A stretch of DNA of 64,000 nt from Isoetes taiwanensis (Eukaryota; Streptophyta; Lycopodiopsida; Isoetales; Isoetaceae), in contig JAJEKV010000070.1 of assembly GCA_021234155.1 (NCBI GenBank), positions 5,649,311 to 5,713,310 on the forward strand, written 5' to 3'. The notes under the pieces are model-generated. The model was not told the origin of the DNA and did not search any database. It was given only the letters and a program-made list of their open reading frames with translations. Shown piece after piece: positions 20,560 to 33,074 of the stretch. Position 1 is the stretch's first letter. Each line of letters opens with the position of its first letter. Position numbers and translations under genes: made by a program.

Positions 20560-23350
20560 ATAGTAGGTTGGATTGGATGAATAAGAAGGTGAAACCAAGC
20601 ACCAATGCAATAAGAAGCTAGTAGGTGAAGGAACTATCATACTAAATGATCCTATCCAGTCACCAATGTTGAAAGGTTAGGAGAGGATAAAGTGGGTGTG
20701 GCCATAACAAGTTTAGAGGAAAAATGGAAGGAAAAAAGGATCAAATCACCGTGATTGCACCGCTTGTATTAAACAATTGAGGTTCCATGCATCATGCCAT
20801 GGCCTATAGCCCCGCATTGAGTTAATAGGAGAATTCCTTTACCGAGCCGAGGTTGTGGATGACACCGATTTTCTTAATGCACCTCCAATAGCTGCCAGAC
20901 CACATTTTCAGAGAAGAGGGCACACCCATTGGTGAAACATTATCCTAGCAAGAGGTCCAAGTCAAGTAGTGATTGTTCACGTGAAGCTCCTGACTAAGGT
21001 AAGGGAATGGAATGTTGTTGGGATAATTGTGTTCAGAAGTTTGAAATTGATGAATTGGTGGAAGCAAGAGCCACCTTCCAAGAGTATACTTGTGATGAGA
21101 GGAGGACTTACATGTACTCCATTCATGAGCTTGCACTTCAAGATGAAAATTTTCCAAAGAAAAAAAAAAAAACACCGCTAGGGACATGGATATGTAAAGT
21201 TGCATGGATACATATTCATGGTATTCCAATTTCATCTTGGCAAAATTGGCAAGCAAGTCATGCAAAGGGGAGTAAAATTGCATTACATGGAAATAATGGC
21301 ATGTTGAGGCCAACTTCTAGGATCCCGGCTGCTAGGGAGGTTTTGAAAAATATGTTGAATTCAATGCTGAGAATATACCACATAAAAAGTAGGAAAGATC
21401 AACAGGGAAAAATAGTTGTCGAGAAGAGATTGCCATCCCATTGTACCCTTAAGAGCATATTGGAGGAAGTGAATGCTTTGCTTCGAGAACTACAAAACCC
21501 TGCAATATCTCAACCCACCTTCGGTGACTATGGAGCAAGCACTTCAAGCATGTCACTATAGACACTTCAACAACTTTGCAAAGTGCAACTTGTGTGCTAA
21601 GTTGAAAGAGATTCTTGATAAGACCAAGCAACCAAGCCAAAGGGCTAAGATAAGGGAGCAAATGAAAGATCACATGACGCACCAACTATCATGTAGATCC
21701 ACTTATTGGATGTGGAGAACATTATCATGTTTCAACCCAATAACTATGTTTGTATTATACATGACAAGATGGATCAATCAAAGACTTGTTTGCCACAAGA
21801 TAGTTACATACCCAAGCAAATCAATAGAGCTTATCCTTTGCAAGTCTCTCCTCGACAGCAATAGTGCATGGCTCAAAGCCAATTTATTATGGCCATTTTA
21901 GTTTGCAATTGTGGAGTGATGATCCCGATTTTCATATTGGAAGTGTGATGAGGTGCTTGAGGAACTATGAGAGTAGTTATTCTGGTGACCTCCACAACCC
22001 CGAGGTGGTAGCCAACCACTCTTCGCATTGTTGGATAGAAAGCCTAATAATTTAGAGAAGTTTACTAAGGCAAGGTTTAGGAAGTCGTGCTTCTGAACAC
22101 GTTGGAGCCAAGTTCACGCCCCCAACCTCGAGATCTACCACCAAGGTTCCTCCTCCAACTTGACAATTGTCCGATGTAATAAAAAACAGTATATGTTCTC
22201 ATTCCTATCTTATTTAACAGCCGTAAGTGTCTTTGAAAGAGTGAATTTAGGGTTCTTAATGCCCTGACATACTCATGAGGATGTGGATGCATTGTTTGGG
22301 AAGTATAGTGCCAGCTTGAAATTTCAATCATGGACCAATCTTCCTAGACTAATGGAAGTGCTTAGTGAATGCATTTCACCTTCTCCTATAGGGTTGATCA
22401 TACAAGAGGTGCCTAATTGGAAGATTTTTATCGAAGGTTATGCTCTTGATATGGAAGATCAATCTAGACCTCTTCAATTACACTTTCTCGGGTCATGGGA
22501 AATAAGCCAATCATGCAATGGAAGATGAGACCTTCGATGATAAATGGAGGCCGATGAGGGAGTACCTATATGGCACGAAGATGAAAATGGTAAACCTAAG
22601 ATTCCAAGGGTTAACCAAAAGCTCTTAATGCTTCTTTTCCAGAGGTGGATTCATTGCAAAGCACATTGACGGCATTTCTGAATACATCAAGTATTGGAAA
22701 ATAACCCCGATGATACCAACCTTTGCATTGATAGATTATTGGACACTCGGGTACATGGATTATTGGGACAAGTAGACACACATCCTCCGATGAACTCAAA
22801 GATGGATGGCTACCTAAGACTAGGTGGAGAGACTTGATAACACCCGAGGAAGCCGATGATGTGGTTAGTAGTATTCGAAAGTCCATGGCTCCTCCAAATG
22901 CTGAAAAACACTATGTTGGTCCTAGGAAAGGAAGGCCTAAATATCTCTACCTGGAGGATTATGATCCCAAAGATGACTTGCTTTGCCATCAATTTGCACT
23001 TATAGTACCGGAAATGCCATTGAGATATACCCCCTCGTGGATGATGGGTTACACCATCTCGCAGGTTTGCAAAGAAGTAGGTGACCGCAATGTGAACAAA
23101 GTTCGGTGGGTGGAGTGGTGGTGTCCAAAGGCACCCCGCTAAATGCAAAGGGAGAGGAAGAAAGGTATAAAGACCGTTGGACAAAGAGATGGAAGAGAAA
23201 CCCTATTGAAGGGGATGATTGGGTTGAGTTAGATACTATTTTATTTTCATGGACCCCAAAGGTCATCCTGTGCAAGACCCCTTAGGGTTACAATACCTGT
23301 GGAAGTGAGGAAGAAAGCTATGATATCTCTAGGGGTCACTTCTGAGAAGT
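20560..23350 (+). pseudogene. Broken transposase-like gene (copy B), DUF7869-like family
   Basis: The longest surviving frame is 21007-21561 (184 codons). It is followed by overlapping frames at 21473-21901, 21864-22055, 22283-22528 and 22834-23142, so several frameshifts break one long gene. Order of blocks: CCWDNCVQKFEIDELVEA near 21010, an SSWQNW block near 21235, VEKRLPSHCT near 21420, CNLCAKLKEILDK near 21590, LSCRSTYWMWRT near 21690, YYGHFSLQLWSDDPDFHIG near 21890, HTHEDVDALFGKYSASLKF near 22267-22325 and LLCHQFALI near 22980. The THED-type block and Cys pairs recall DUF7869-type transposon proteins; I cannot confirm that here. Homologous to the minus copy at 4816-7470. A tandem Lys run (21158-21175) comes from an A-rich slip. 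Confidence 0.6.
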
Positions 23351-23644
23351 AATTGGCAATATGTAACTCGACATGCATATGTGAAATATTTTTAATTTTT
23401 AATGCAATCATGTTGTGCTGTTAAAAAAAAAAGTCACATTCTCGATGCAAATTTACTAACCCGGGAAAAAGTTGCAGTGCCAAAATGGTCCAAAATCCTG
23501 ACATAAATCCAATTTAAATGAATGATGGTTCCTACACTTTTTTTTTTTTTTGCCATTGTGTTCAGCGCCTGCACGATGGATGCTAACCATAACGACTATA
23601 GGATGCCGCCGCGAACGTTTCTCTTCCCGATCTTGTCCATTTTA
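23351..23644. other. AT-rich 3' flank
   Basis: Contains A-runs and T-runs and the shared word TGACATAAATCCAATTTAAA. The word TTCAGCGCCTGCA.GAT near 23563 is repeated at 23690, so the flank of the tRNA-like cluster is itself duplicated. Confidence 0.5.
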
Positions 23645-23975
23645 AGCTAGAACCTGCAGGAATTGAACCTGCATTTCTTCAACGTGCGTTCAGCGCCTGC
23701 ATGATAGAAGGTTGCTGATCATAACGACTATAAGATTCCCAATGCAAAGTGTTATATATTTTTCTTTCAAACATGTCATGCAATGATAGCCAGTGGGGTT
23801 TGAACCTTGGCAGGGAAGACCCATATCCAGTGGTCTGACCACTAGGCCATCATCGCCATGAATATAGAACATTTATGGCCACCCAATAGTAGCTAGTGGG
23901 ATTTGAGCTGGGGCGGGGGACACCCGTTTCCAATAGCCTAACCAACAGACTGCTATTGCTAGTGGAACAATCCCA
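23645..23975 (-). repeat. Cluster of tRNA-like (SINE-type) units
   Basis: Three minus-strand units with polymerase III promoter words. The middle unit is the best: box A TGGCCTAGTGG (23849-23839) and box B GGTTCAAACCC (23806-23796) both fit the consensus, with 32 bases between. The outer unit has a D-arm like GTTGGTTAGGCT near 23940 and a decayed box B AGCTCAAATCC (23909-23899). The inner unit has box B GGTTCAATTCC (23669-23659) within a perfect GCAG/CTGC T-stem. None folds as a full functional tRNA to my eye. I call them tRNA-derived SINE heads or pseudo-tRNAs. Confidence 0.6.
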
Positions 23976-24028
23976 GTAGATAAAAGACGTTCTCAGCTAG
24001 TGCCCTTGTTGCGAGGATCTCAGCTAGT

Positions 24029-24300
24029 GGGTGTAAATATGGTAATGCTACCCAAAAAAATGCGAAAGCACATAGCACCTAAAGCACCTATGACTAAGAA
24101 ACAATGTGTCATAACTTGACCTCCACAATTTGTACGCTCCTCTACGGGATCTATATCATCGCTCCTTGCCTTCCTACATCATATATATTGTTTTTTAAGT
24201 AACAACTCTAAGGTCGTTGAAGAGAAATGTCTTCAAGCAAAGCACCTAAAGCACTTGTCCGGATGGTGCTTTTTGGGTAGCATTACCATATTTACACCCT
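24029..24300. mobile_element. Short TIR element (MITE), 272 bp
   Basis: A perfect terminal inverted repeat of about 29 bases starts GGGTGTAAATATGGTAATGC (24029) and is mirrored at 24271-24300. The flanks share CTAGTG or TAGT, depending on where the TIR is begun, so target duplication length is 4-6 bp and not settled. The interior has no ORF. The sequence CTAGTGCCCTTG.TGCGAGG occurs on both sides (23998 and 24299), which suggests a local duplication at insertion. Confidence 0.85.
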
Positions 24301-25540
24301 AGTGCCCTTGCTGCGAGGAAGTTGAAACTTTGACTGGGAAAGGAAAGATGAAAATTTTGAAATTTTTGATTTTCCTAGGGAACACAAATCCAATTGGTTG
24401 TTCTTGCAAATTTCAATGAGTATGGTAATTGGATGGGTTAAATTGGAATTGACTTATTTCTACTGCCTAATAATTAATCACCATTCCAAATGTTGCGTAA
24501 TAATTAATGACCATTCCAAACGTGCAAAGTACAACAATATAGATACAATTGTCTGGAACTAGCTTTCCTTTAGCATTATATAAAACAATCCGAGCTCTCT
24601 GTATCATTGTAAACATCAAATCCTGCATCTGGATCACAAAAGAAATTAATTCTTCTTCAGACATGGGAGGGAAGAACCTGTGTTATTAGTATTTAATTTG
24701 AGGGGATTTATGCGTCTGGCTCCTATGGTGTATGAATTGTTTGAAAAGGAAACCATTTATCGCAAATCAATTAGAGATCCAAGTTTCGAAATGGCAATGA
24801 TGGAATGTGTAGAACTGGGAGGATCAAGGGACAACGATTAAAAGTCTACATAGAGAACAGATTTAGCCAGCAAAGCATCTTGAGATAATTATGACAAGCT
24901 TAGTAATCAACTTGCATTGTTTCTTGAACAACTTGGCGCCTCCTCGATGTTAGTGGATGTTAAATCACCAATTAAGATGGGTGGAACTGCGGATCTATAG
25001 TGTAGTGTGTTCTTGTCCGCTCAATACCAAAGACTAACAAAGATGAAATAGGCATTGGCACCAATCTTCTTCCTCTTATTCTTACAAAAGACATAAAGCT
25101 TCTCTCACCCGCAATGAATCATGAAAGGGCCAAAGATCAACATTTAAATATTTCGCAAAATGAAGGATAATCTGTAAAGGCTCTCCTCCCCGTACAATCA
25201 TAAGAAAGGAACTTAGAACAATATAATCACATGACAATCACATGACATGCTTTTGTGAACTCATGAACCAGAAGGCAATAAGTAGAGAAATATTTCTTCA
25301 ATTTGTATATAATGAAGATCAAACTGAAGGAAGTGAATAATGCTTGATGTAATATCTAGTAATGCATAAACATTTTTAATAAGAGGAAGCTTGCTTACCA
25401 TGGAGCAAAGCTGCACCCCTTTTCTCGCTACCGATATGACATCATTGCAAGAAAAAGAGGGACAATGCAAAACCCGTTGAATTTGAGCAAATGCAATGGC
25501 TTAAACTCGTGGTCTTCCAGAGCCAACTAATCCATCCATA
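24301..25540. other. AT-rich intergenic sequence
   Basis: No gene. A 21-base word (about ATTAATCACCATTCCAAA) is tandemly repeated near 24471-24520. Confidence 0.5.
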
Positions 25541-25750
25541 AAGCATGGCTAACACATTACCCGTAAGGCTAATATTGCAGATCGCTTATTTATATGGTGT
25601 GGTTATACACTCTCGCCTTAGAAGGCGATATTGCAAAGAACTATCCGCTAGCCGCCATGGGGAAACATATTCTCAATGGGTAAAGGCCGTTCGTTCAAGG
25701 TTTTTAAACAAGGATTTGAAAAAAGCGTACCTCTGGAAACATACCTCTGG

Positions 25751-26290
25751 AATCCCATCGATCCGAGACATCGGATCGCCATTCTAGAATGGGACGAGCA
25801 TGCTTGTTTTGCATGCATGCGGGCGGCGATGCCCGCTCTGGTTGGGAGTTCGCTATTTTAGGCGAAGCCGCGATCGACTTCTCATCTACGCTTCCTCTTC
25901 TTCTCGCCAGCACCTTTATTCTCTTTGAATTGTTTCCGGCGGGGAGGGGCTTCTTCCCGCCTGATTTTGGCCAATTTGGCGCCTCTTCATGCTGTCCTTT
26001 CTCGGCCTTTTAGCCTTCATCCCTGCGACCTTCGGCCCTCGATCCTAGTTTGTTAAGGAAGTCCTTTGGTATTCTAGCGGTTTTGTTGGTTTTCATGCGA
26101 GTCCCATTCTAGAATCCCATCGATCCGGAACATCGGATCGCCATTCTAGAATGGGACGAAAGCATGCTTGTTTTGCATGCATGGCGCGATGCCCGCTCGT
26201 TGGGAGTTCGCTATTTTAGGCGAAGCCGCGATCGACTTCTCATCGGGCGCTTCCTCTTCTCTCTCGCCAGATTTTATTCTCTTTGAACCC
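25751..26290. repeat. Two direct repeats about 180 bp long, spaced 362 bp
   Basis: The copies start at 25751 and 26113, each with AATCCCATCGATCCG, then CATCGGATCGCC, the palindrome CCATTCTAGAATGG, GCATGCTTGTTTTGCATGCATG and GTTGGGAGTTCGCTATTTTA, ending in a CTTCCTCTTCT stretch. GC-rich relative to flanks. Perhaps LTR fragments or part of a terminal region; no coding domain seen. Confidence 0.8.
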
Positions 26291-27060
26291 ACCCTCCCCC
26301 CTTCTTTGTTGTTGTATTTTTTTATCGGGCACGCTACAGAATCAGCCCCCTCCACTTTGGGAGGTTTGTTTTGTCTTGTTGTTTTGTTGGTGATGTGCGT
26401 GTACGTGTTAGCTTAAGCGGCATCTATTTCACTTTTTCGCTCGCGGGTTTTGGGAGCGATTTTTATGCCTTACGCTTGTCCAGCCCCCTGTCAAGGCTTA
26501 TCACTAGGGTTTTTCCTCGAAAACCCGAAGGGCGGGGTTTTTAATCCCTGATAAGCTTTCTACAGTACACTAGCCCAATCTCTATTAGCATTGTATTTTG
26601 TTGGGGTCCAAATGATAATTGATTTTCCTTTATTTTTGTGGGTAGTTCGCATGTGTGCGGCTACCCACTATCCACCATTGTAGAAAATCTGCTGAGATGA
26701 ATGAGAAGCAAGTCTAACCTAGATGCTACAACACAAACCGGCTATGGTGGACGCATGAGCAGTTGGGTATGGCGGACCCAATGGTTGCCCGCTTGTACCG
26801 AACAGAGGCCGCACAGAATCCCCTGATTGTAGAGCCAATTCTAGAGGTTGTCTTGTGGCAGAGGAACTCCAAAATACTCAATGGCTGGGCAATATCCTAC
26901 TCAAACTCCTGAAGCAAGCAACATGTTCGCCCCCAAAGCTTCTTCTGCCGCCATACTCAAAACAGAGAATAAAGACCTTAAACAGAAAAATATCCAACCG
27001 CTCAAGGGTTGATTCACTGTGGTTCAAATTTTATCGCCTTTCATCTCCTTTCTGTGATTT
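26291..27060. other. Unclassified sequence, possible LTR-type remnant
   Basis: Contains a GTGGGTAG...CTACCCAC hairpin (26639-26668). It also holds a CTTATCACTAGGGTTTTT / GGGTTTTTAATCCCTGATAAG inverted pair near 26498-26555. No coding domain recognised. Confidence 0.35.
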
Positions 27061-27400
27061 CTAGAGTACCATGCATCAATCTGGGTGTTCAAAATCAGGA
27101 TGGCACCTCGAAGCTTTACAACAAAGTGCGGAGATTGTGCCGAAATTCTCAATGACTATGGCTATGGCGGCCGACGGTGAAGGGGCATCATTTTTTCTTT
27201 TTTTTTGTTGCAAACCGGAACTCGAAAGGTATGGATTGCTTGCTCTGCAGGGCCGGATTGCTTGTAGGGCAAGAAAGGGACGTCACTTCTTTTTTTTTTT
27301 TCATTTTTTTTAAAGACACGTGTCTCTCTCAGGTTTTTTTTTGCATCAAACAAAATAGAATAGGAACATGCTTTATATATGGATTGAGCACATGAACATG
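27061..27400. other. T-rich tracts
   Basis: Poly-T runs near 27190, 27287 and 27335 interrupt otherwise unremarkable sequence. The ORFs with Phe runs here are artefacts of those tracts. Confidence 0.6.
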
Positions 27401-27409
27401 ATTCCACCA

Positions 27410-27490
27410 TGACATGAGCCTGGGGAATTGAACCCCAGTTCCAATCCAATTCTCAAGGCTTACCTGAAGCTTAAGTATGGGCAGACCAAA
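27410..27490 (-). repeat. tRNA-like (SINE-type) unit
   Basis: Box B GGTTCAATTCC lies on the minus strand at 27434-27424, inside a T-stem CTGGGG/CCCCAG. A D-arm-like TTCAGGTAAGCC occurs upstream at about 27465. Box A is imperfect, so a SINE head or pseudo-tRNA rather than a functional tRNA. Confidence 0.45.
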
Positions 27491-28515
27491 CAACATAGAA
27501 AAACACATAATATCATACAGTAGGACCAAAGAGGTTTTTCAAAATTTGTACTCTTTCATGGTGCAATAGGGTAATTGAACCGTATATGCCATGTATGTTA
27601 TGTATTTTCATATGCAACAATAAAATCTAAAACGTTAAGTACATGTTAAACTTGGAGGGCTTAACTGCTTACACATCTTTTAGAGGTAGCAAGTTAATAT
27701 CAATACCTGAGCACATGAACATAAAGGTGTTCTGTAATATACAAACACGTTTTAACCAACATAATACATCATGGAAGATAAAATATATCATAGATGTTGG
27801 GTGTTGCTTGGCTTCTACAAATACTTGTCATGTTGTTGCGTGCTCAAGGAGAAAATATTTTATGCTCACTATGGAAAGGAACTGGAAATGGAAATATTTT
27901 CCCTCTCAAGAACATTCCTTTTTAAGTAGAAGTAGAGCTGGCATAGGTTGCTTGCAGCTGAATATATCTTAATATGCCTGCATGTCCAATATGAAATAAC
28001 TTGTTCAAACTGAATGCTTTTATTTCTTTAATAGATCTTCATCTCTACATTGGCCTTAAAGTTTCCCACAAATAAGGCCATCTTCATCATCTACTGCTAC
28101 TCAGCATCATGAAATCTATACTTCATCCTAATCAATCATCAGAGCACACTATCCATCTTTCACAATATCCAAGAACCTGCATTTCAAAGCCCAAGGCATT
28201 ATTTTGCTCGATATCAACATGTTCCCTATTTATCAATAATCAGACACCAAAATTTACAAGTGAAAGGGGGATTCTTACCAAAAATATCTTTATTAATTGG
28301 AAATAATACATGAGCCTTTTCTTTAACATAGGTGCTATTAATTCCAACTTACATGCACTTCCAATGAAACATATTGTAACTCTAGCAATAAACAATAAAC
28401 ATTAAAAACTATAAGGATAGGAAGAGATCCTGCTTGAAAATGAACATGATTCAGATGATTATCAGGCTATATATAAGTGGCTAAAGTTTTGGAGAAAGTA
28501 GTAGTTGTGAGCATA
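27491..28515. other. AT-rich intergenic sequence
   Basis: No gene or repeat recognised. It forms the left flank of the LINE insertion. Confidence 0.5.
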
Positions 28516-28519
28516 AATA

Positions 28520-31500
28520 TGGCCATATGCCCGGCCTGGCCTATGGCAAAGGGGAGATGGAGTCCCTGCAACCCATGTGCTCAAGGCAACTAGTGGTCGA
28601 AGAACCACACCACATGCATGGAGACCCGACACAACACATGCTTGGCCTAGCACACTTCGAACGGCAACAAAGCCGACAAAGAGCTCATCGACATGCGGGC
28701 TGCCTAGACTGTGGTTCACCACTCTGGACACCATGACACAGGAGAGGGAGCGGGCAATGCACGAGACAATGGTCACCGTGTCTCGGCTTCAGTCAGAGGT
28801 TGAGGAAGCCACCACCATGGCACGGGGAGCGCATGCCGCTCTTGCAGACAGCCGCATTACGCCTTCGGGTTCTTCGTAGTACGATCGAGCAGCAAACCCA
28901 GCTCTGGACGATCGTGTCCCGGGCTCGAGCACGCCGCTACTCAAAGCCCGAAGCTCCGTGGGTGCGGGCAGCCATCCATAGACAGGCCGTGGGTTTCCCC
29001 ACCGGAGGTTCATAGTCACCGCAAAGAAGGCGCATGTGAGATGGCCAAGCAAATAGAGGGCTCCCGCAAGAGCCGAGCTCCCCGACTTCACAGGTCGCCG
29101 GACGGCTCGCACCACTACCAAGCAACCCCCACAAAGATGCACGAACCGGCCAAGCAGCCTGGGGACCACGACCGCTACCCGCAAGACAAGCCACCCCACC
29201 ATCCCATCCACCACCACCACCACCACCACCCCGCAAAGATGTGTCCCGCCCGCCCACCTTTTGACCCAAGCAGTCGCAGAATCCGAGAGACCACAATCCG
29301 TAGTTTGAGGCATGCCGTAAGAGGAGGGGAGAGTTCGCCCACAACATCCTAACACACATTCTCGATGGGATGACATTCCTGAGCCAGTTCACATTTTCCC
29401 GAGCAGCGCCATGGGGCTCGGCATTTCTTTCGCGATTCTGCGGGCAGCGACGGTCGTGTGCCGATTACATTGCGCCCGGGCAAGATGCTGGGGGCGTCCT
29501 ATGACGTGGACCCGGGACCTCACACCCGGGGAGCTTGTTAGGGTCGAGACATCCGTCACCAAGGGGTGCCAGATTGGTTGAGGCGAGGGATGCACATTTT
29601 TCCCGACCCCATTCATTTCTGCAACCCCCACAAAATATCGCGCACCAACGTGGCCCCGCTTCTCGCTTCTCTTTACCCGCAGTCGCCCTTCTCCCTACTC
29701 CCACTCCCTGCTTCCCTCCCGACCCATGCCCTCTGGGCCACATCGCGCCTAAAGCTTCCATCTGCTTTCACTCAACCTACGTCCCGTCCTCCTCCCACTT
29801 AGGGGTGCGCCTACCACTCGCTGGCGGCAAATAGAAATGTGCCTCGAGGGTGGTCTCATGGAATTGTCGAGGCTTTCCTTGGTAGAAGGGGGACAGTCTC
29901 AACTCCGTGGCAGCCGATATGGATCTCATCTTTCTCATGGGGACATGGGAGCATGCCGGACACAGGTTACCTGATCTGCCGAAAGTTACCAACATTTCTC
30001 CGTTTCAATGACGATCAGACAGATGAGGGGGTCATGGTGGGGTTGCTTGCTACTACTGGACAACCTTGGCACATTCGGTCGCCTTCCAGAAGACAAACAG
30101 ACACAACCGGTACTTGTGGATTTGTGTGCATAATGCCGCTGGCAACCCTCTTTTTCTCGTCACCGTTATTTCCCTCACGCAGAGAGCACCTTCTATCGCA
30201 GCCAATCCCGGACGCGATAGGATGGACCCTTATGTCGATCTATATGATGACATACAGATGGCAAGCGCTTGGGTAGGGTCGCCCTTCTTGGGGATTTCAA
30301 TGCACCCGACAGAGTAGAGTAGCCCATGAGACTTGACCTCCTCGGCCGACGATGTCCTCGCAGCCTTTACCCAGCAGGGCAACCTGGTCACGAGGATCGG
30401 ATGACGCCCGGGTCCTATGCGGTATTTTTGACTTGATAATTTGCAATGGCTCCCCACGCGAGTGGCCTCGCTTCTCACAAGTGCACCTCGCAGAAGGTGA
30501 CAATCGGGGGAGGGTCTAGTGTGGTGGACTATGTGCTCTAGTTGCGCAAGATATGCATCTCATCGGGCTGCTTTCCGGTGGGCACCGACACGGGATGAGG
30601 AGGTCGACTCGTGATCACCTCCCACTTTATTTGGACATGGCTTGGCAAGCCGCCAGAACCCCACTATGCCAGCCCTCGCCATCCTCGGGCCATGCATCGG
30701 ATTATGAGCGTGGAGGACTACGCCAGATGCTCATGGACGCCTCACCAAAGAATTTCTGGGACCCCACACTAGAGCAAAGAGATGACCAGTTGACTGAGCT
30801 ATTACGGATGCGGGCGGACAGTGTTTTGGCACCACTCTCCCCCTCCCCCATCGCCGCCAGGGACAAAGAACCTTTCGCGGTAACCGGTGGTTTGATGCGA
30901 GTGTAAAGAACGCAGCGCCACCCATCACGCTCGATCCGTATCCGCTTGCAGCCACCACACACGCATCGGCCCATCCGGCGGAGACAAAGGCGCTGCTTAC
31001 CTTGCTGGCACCGTGGGAGATGTTCGGCCTGGCTGACACTCATTGTCGAACCTTTTGGCGCTAGAAAGTGCTTCTCGGCGCCACCAAAACCTTACAAGGG
31101 ACATCACACCGGGCAAGGGGAGCAAGATTTGCGGCAACTCTATGACCCACCGTGGACGCGTCACGCCATACCCCCACGTGATGGCCCCCCATTGGTTCTC
31201 GCGATGGTTGGCTAATGGGAAGGCAAACCGACCTCGATGGTATGCGTGCCGAAGTTACTCAAATGGGCGTGGCACCGGTGCCGATCCTCACTACCCCGCT
31301 CAACGTAGCATTGCAGAAGGTTTCCCCGACAATGGACCACAAGCGTGGTTGTTCCCATTCACAAAGGCGCATCTACACCGTCCTACCAATTAATGGACGA
31401 TCATGGTCGATTCAAGATTTGCCAAACCGCTATCGGCATTCTCGAAAGCAAAGCGATTGACCCGGCCGGGCGAGGCAAAGGATGTGTTGAGCCCTCACAC

Positions 31501-32984
31501 AAGCGCTGTGCTTTTAGACCCCGCCACTCAACGATTGACCATATATTTACACCGGGCTAGCACCGATTGAAGACAATGAAACCATCGGCAAGACTTGTAT
31601 TGTCGCTTGTAGACTTCGAAGGCTTTCGATACGGTCCCTGAAAAGCTATGGTGGGCTGCCACCGCATGCGTAATGCCATATACGTGCTGTATAAGAGTTG
31701 TTTTGGCGGATGCACCGACGGGCCAAGCATTCATCAAGAGTATCGATCCGGCAGGGCTGCCCCTCTCACCAACACTTTTGGCCTCTACATTGACCAGTTA
31801 GAGCCTTGGCTTACCGAAAGCATGGGGGGATAGCATACAAAGACCGTGTCATCCGCCAGCCATCTATATGACGATGTTGACCTTCCGCCCACACCCCCGA
31901 GGTATGCGGCCTCATCTCGATGCCCTAGTCACATTCTCGCCAGCTACATGACATGCGCTGCGAATCGCCAAGACCGGGTGGTTCTCATATCCTCTTCACG
32001 CCACCCCACGCCCCCGTGACTCACATATCGAGGGACAGCCTGGGGGTCATGCCCACCTACAAGTACCTAGGGGTGGAGTTCCCCTCCTCGCCGGGCTTGG
32101 GAGATCGCCCATCCGCCATGTGGGTGACAAAGAAGTTGGAAGGCTTTTATGCCATGCAGTAACAACAAATACCGTGCGTAGCTCTATGATTAGGGCCATC
32201 GGGCCACATCCTGCTTTCGGGCAAATCGAGCCCGCCCTTCAGATGGGGTCGGTTTGGGGCCCTACGCCTTTGGCTTAATTGAATGACTTGGAGCAAAAGC
32301 GTAAGGTATTTTTGGCACGCACTTGGGGTGAAACCTTCAGGCCCTATCATCGATTCTCGGGCTGCAAGAAATCGATTCTTTACGCCGCTTCGGGCAGCCC
32401 TTGATAGACATTACATTGTCTATTTTAGAAAGTGGTTAATATGGGTGATGCTCGGCCCTCGCGACCGGGTTTACGCCAGGGCAATGGGCCCGTGAGCGCC
32501 CGTGGCCCGCTGGAGGGGTAAGAGAGATCAGCTGGTTCGCCAGATGGAACGCAAGGTGAGCACGATGCGTGCAGGTGGGTACAGAGGCCGATCGCGATAG
32601 CCTGTGGGAATACCTGACGCTTTGTTTCCTTTGGCAAGCTCGGGACCCCGGCGCTTTAGAGCAGGTCAAAATGGTCCATTACAAGGAGCACATCAACCCC
32701 ACGTTGGCTCGGGGCCCACAGCTCTACCCGCTCCCACCGCCTCTCCCCTTAAAAGCGCAGTGCGTTGCCTTCATTCGCGACAGTGCCCACCATCTCCGCG
32801 ATTGAGACGGGCATGTGGATTGGGGGCCGCCAGCCAAAGACGCTTTGTCGCTTTGCCGACGGGTGCCATTGAGAATGAGTCTCACACTTTCCAGAGTTGC
32901 CCAAAGATTCACGATCCCGCCGATCACGCTCCCTTAGTAAATGCGTGGACGATAAAAATACCTTCCTTCCTTCCTTCCTTCCTA
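28520..32984 (+). mobile_element. Non-LTR retrotransposon (LINE), decayed
   Basis: A GC-rich block with sharp AT-rich flanks. ORF1-like region 28527-29370: a Glu/Ala coiled-coil-like stretch near 28733-28850 and a His run from (CCA)n at 29212-29232. ORF2 begins about 29740. Readable motifs: endonuclease RDRMDPYVDLYDDI near 30210 and LLGDFNAPDR near 30285 (the GDFNA motif of APE-type nucleases); reverse transcriptase LPLSPTLFGLYID near 31757, a degraded YDDV catalytic site near 31868 and YKYLGVEFPS near 32060; and a C-terminal GAIENESHTFQSCPK near 32860, fitting the Cys/His knuckle of many LINEs. The frame is broken many times. The end at 32960-32984 is a (CCTT)n tail. Clade not assigned. Confidence 0.85.
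29740..32940 (+). pseudogene. LINE ORF2 (endonuclease, reverse transcriptase) pseudogene
   Basis: The coding part of the LINE. It should make the nuclease that nicks target DNA and the reverse transcriptase that copies the RNA into the nick. Order seen: endonuclease (29840-30500), reverse transcriptase fingers and palm (about 31100-32000), thumb with YKYLGV (about 32050) and zinc knuckle (about 32820-32900). The palm metal site, normally an A/V-D-D after an aromatic residue, survives only as SHLYDDV. Stops and at least eight frame changes rule out a functional product. Confidence 0.75.
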
Positions 32985-33074
32985 TAAGCCTCATAAATTT
33001 CTGTAGAACACAATACAATTACACCCCAAAACATCAAGAAACTGGAATAGCAGATGAGAATGCAACTCGTAGCA

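Noticed and set aside
29212..29232. Histidine run as a metal-binding site
   Set aside because: It is a (CCA)n microsatellite in LINE ORF1 and varies by slippage.
28789..31737. Long minus-strand ORFs (up to 195 codons) inside the LINE
   Set aside because: Antisense shadows of GC-rich LINE coding sequence; no motif on that strand.
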